Source: H17-190 sp034435615
GTDB taxonomy: Bacteria > Chloroflexota > Dehalococcoidia > SM23-28-2 > HRBIN24
DNA: 30,116 nucleotides
Assembly (NCBI GenBank): GCA_034435615.1
Contig: DAOTWZ010000033.1
Location: 1 to 30,116 of the forward strand
Direction of reading: 5' to 3'
Position 1 is the first letter of the stretch. Each line of letters opens with the position of its first letter. Both the position numbers and the translations under genes were made by a program. Shown here piece by piece: positions 29,833 through 30,116 of the stretch. The notes under the pieces are model-generated. The model did not search any database. It saw only the letters and a program-made list of their open reading frames with translations, and was not told the DNA's origin.

Positions 29833-30116
29833 CTACTTCAGCTCTACCGTGGCCCCGGCCTCCTGGAGCTTCTTGGCGATCTCCGCCGCCTCGTCCTTGG
29901 AGACGCCCTCCCGGACGGTGGCGGGGGCGCTCTCCACCAGGTCCTTGGCCTCCTTCAGGCCCAGAGTGGTGACCTCGCGCACCGCCTTGATGACGTTGAT
30001 CTTGTTGGGCCCCACCTCCTTGAGGACGACGGCCCACTCCGTCTTCTCCTCCTCCGCCGGCGCGGCCTCGGCGGGAGCGGCGGCGGGAGCGCCGGCGGGG
30101 GCGGCCGCCGGGGCGG
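29833..30116 (-). CDS. rplL: 50S ribosomal protein L7/L12 (5' end outside window)
   Basis: The C-terminal 94 residues of L7/L12, the ribosomal stalk protein that recruits translation GTPases. The end of the Ala/Pro-rich hinge (AAPAEAAPAEEE) is followed by the complete globular domain: KTEWAVVLKEVGPNKINVIK, TTLGLKEAKDLVE, then VSKDEAAEIAKKLQEAGATV. The stop TAG is at 29833-29835; the N-terminal dimerisation domain lies past the right edge. Downstream is not rpoB, as in most bacteria, but the LysM protein gene. Confidence 0.95.
   Translation of the reverse strand, partial: APAAAPAGAPAAAPAEAAPAEEEKTEWAVVLKEVGPNKINVIKAVREVTTLGLKEAKDLVESAPATVREGVSKDEAAEIAKKLQEAGATVELK

Noticed and set aside
1..30116. 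tRNA, rRNA, riboswitch, CRISPR, transposase or phage genes
   Set aside because: Scanned intergenic gaps and ORF translations by eye and saw no cloverleaf, conserved riboswitch core, repeat-spacer pattern or DDE/recombinase protein. A covariance-model search could still find a small RNA.

Overview
The window is about 30 kb of high-GC (roughly two-thirds G+C), gene-dense bacterial chromosome with no insertion sequence, prophage, CRISPR array, rRNA or tRNA that I could see. Lipoprotein signal peptides ending in AC followed by a Gly run, a SigK/RskA-type ECF pair, the short CsbD, YggT and hydrophobic stress-type genes, and the overall gene content point to a deep-branching Gram-positive-like phylum. 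Chloroflexota (Thermomicrobia/Dehalococcoidia-like) is my best guess, but this is inference and not proven by any single gene.

Layout. Positions 1-5085 (+) hold the tail of an unknown gene and a CUT2-type sugar ABC importer: a permease, a lipoprotein binding protein, and an unusual 839-residue fusion of a double ATPase with a second permease. Positions 5143-7860 (-) hold a GNAT/ADP-forming acyl-CoA synthetase fusion (Pat-like). Positions 8087-8964 (+) hold three small genes (zinc ribbon, CsbD, YggT), followed by a 26-bp-arm inverted repeat and a strong terminator. Positions 9149-11559 (-) are a soluble PAS-GAF histidine kinase and an OmpR/KdpE-type regulator. Positions 11922-13311 (+) are a lipoprotein and a His-rich membrane protein, both of unknown function. 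Positions 13389-14632 (-) are an ECF sigma factor with its RskA-like anti-sigma factor. Positions 14964-15844 (+) are a lone receiver protein and two tiny membrane peptides.

Positions 16127-17014 (-) are pdxS, divergent from a tightly overlapping + operon (17138-19566) of a universal stress protein, two TrkA-type regulators and prephenate dehydratase. Positions 19772-23929 (+) carry an Fpg/Nei-family glycosylase, a 299-residue GrdB/PrdB-like protein whose frame runs straight through an in-frame UGA at codon 170, and a GH31 alpha-glycosidase. The UGA is followed after 11 nt by a bacterial-SECIS-like hairpin. The remaining genes are all on the minus strand: HNH endonuclease, CvpA, PAP2 phosphatase, LipM-like octanoyltransferase, enoyl-CoA hydratase, amidohydrolase, RadC, a zinc-ribbon/TM/LysM protein and the 3' part of rplL.

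The most notable item is the probable selenoprotein at 20629-21528. A conventional annotation would split it into two unrelated ORFs. If real, it implies that the organism has a selenocysteine insertion system. Next in interest are the fused ABC ATPase-permease, the large inverted repeat at 8973-9069, and the paired lipoprotein/His-rich membrane protein.
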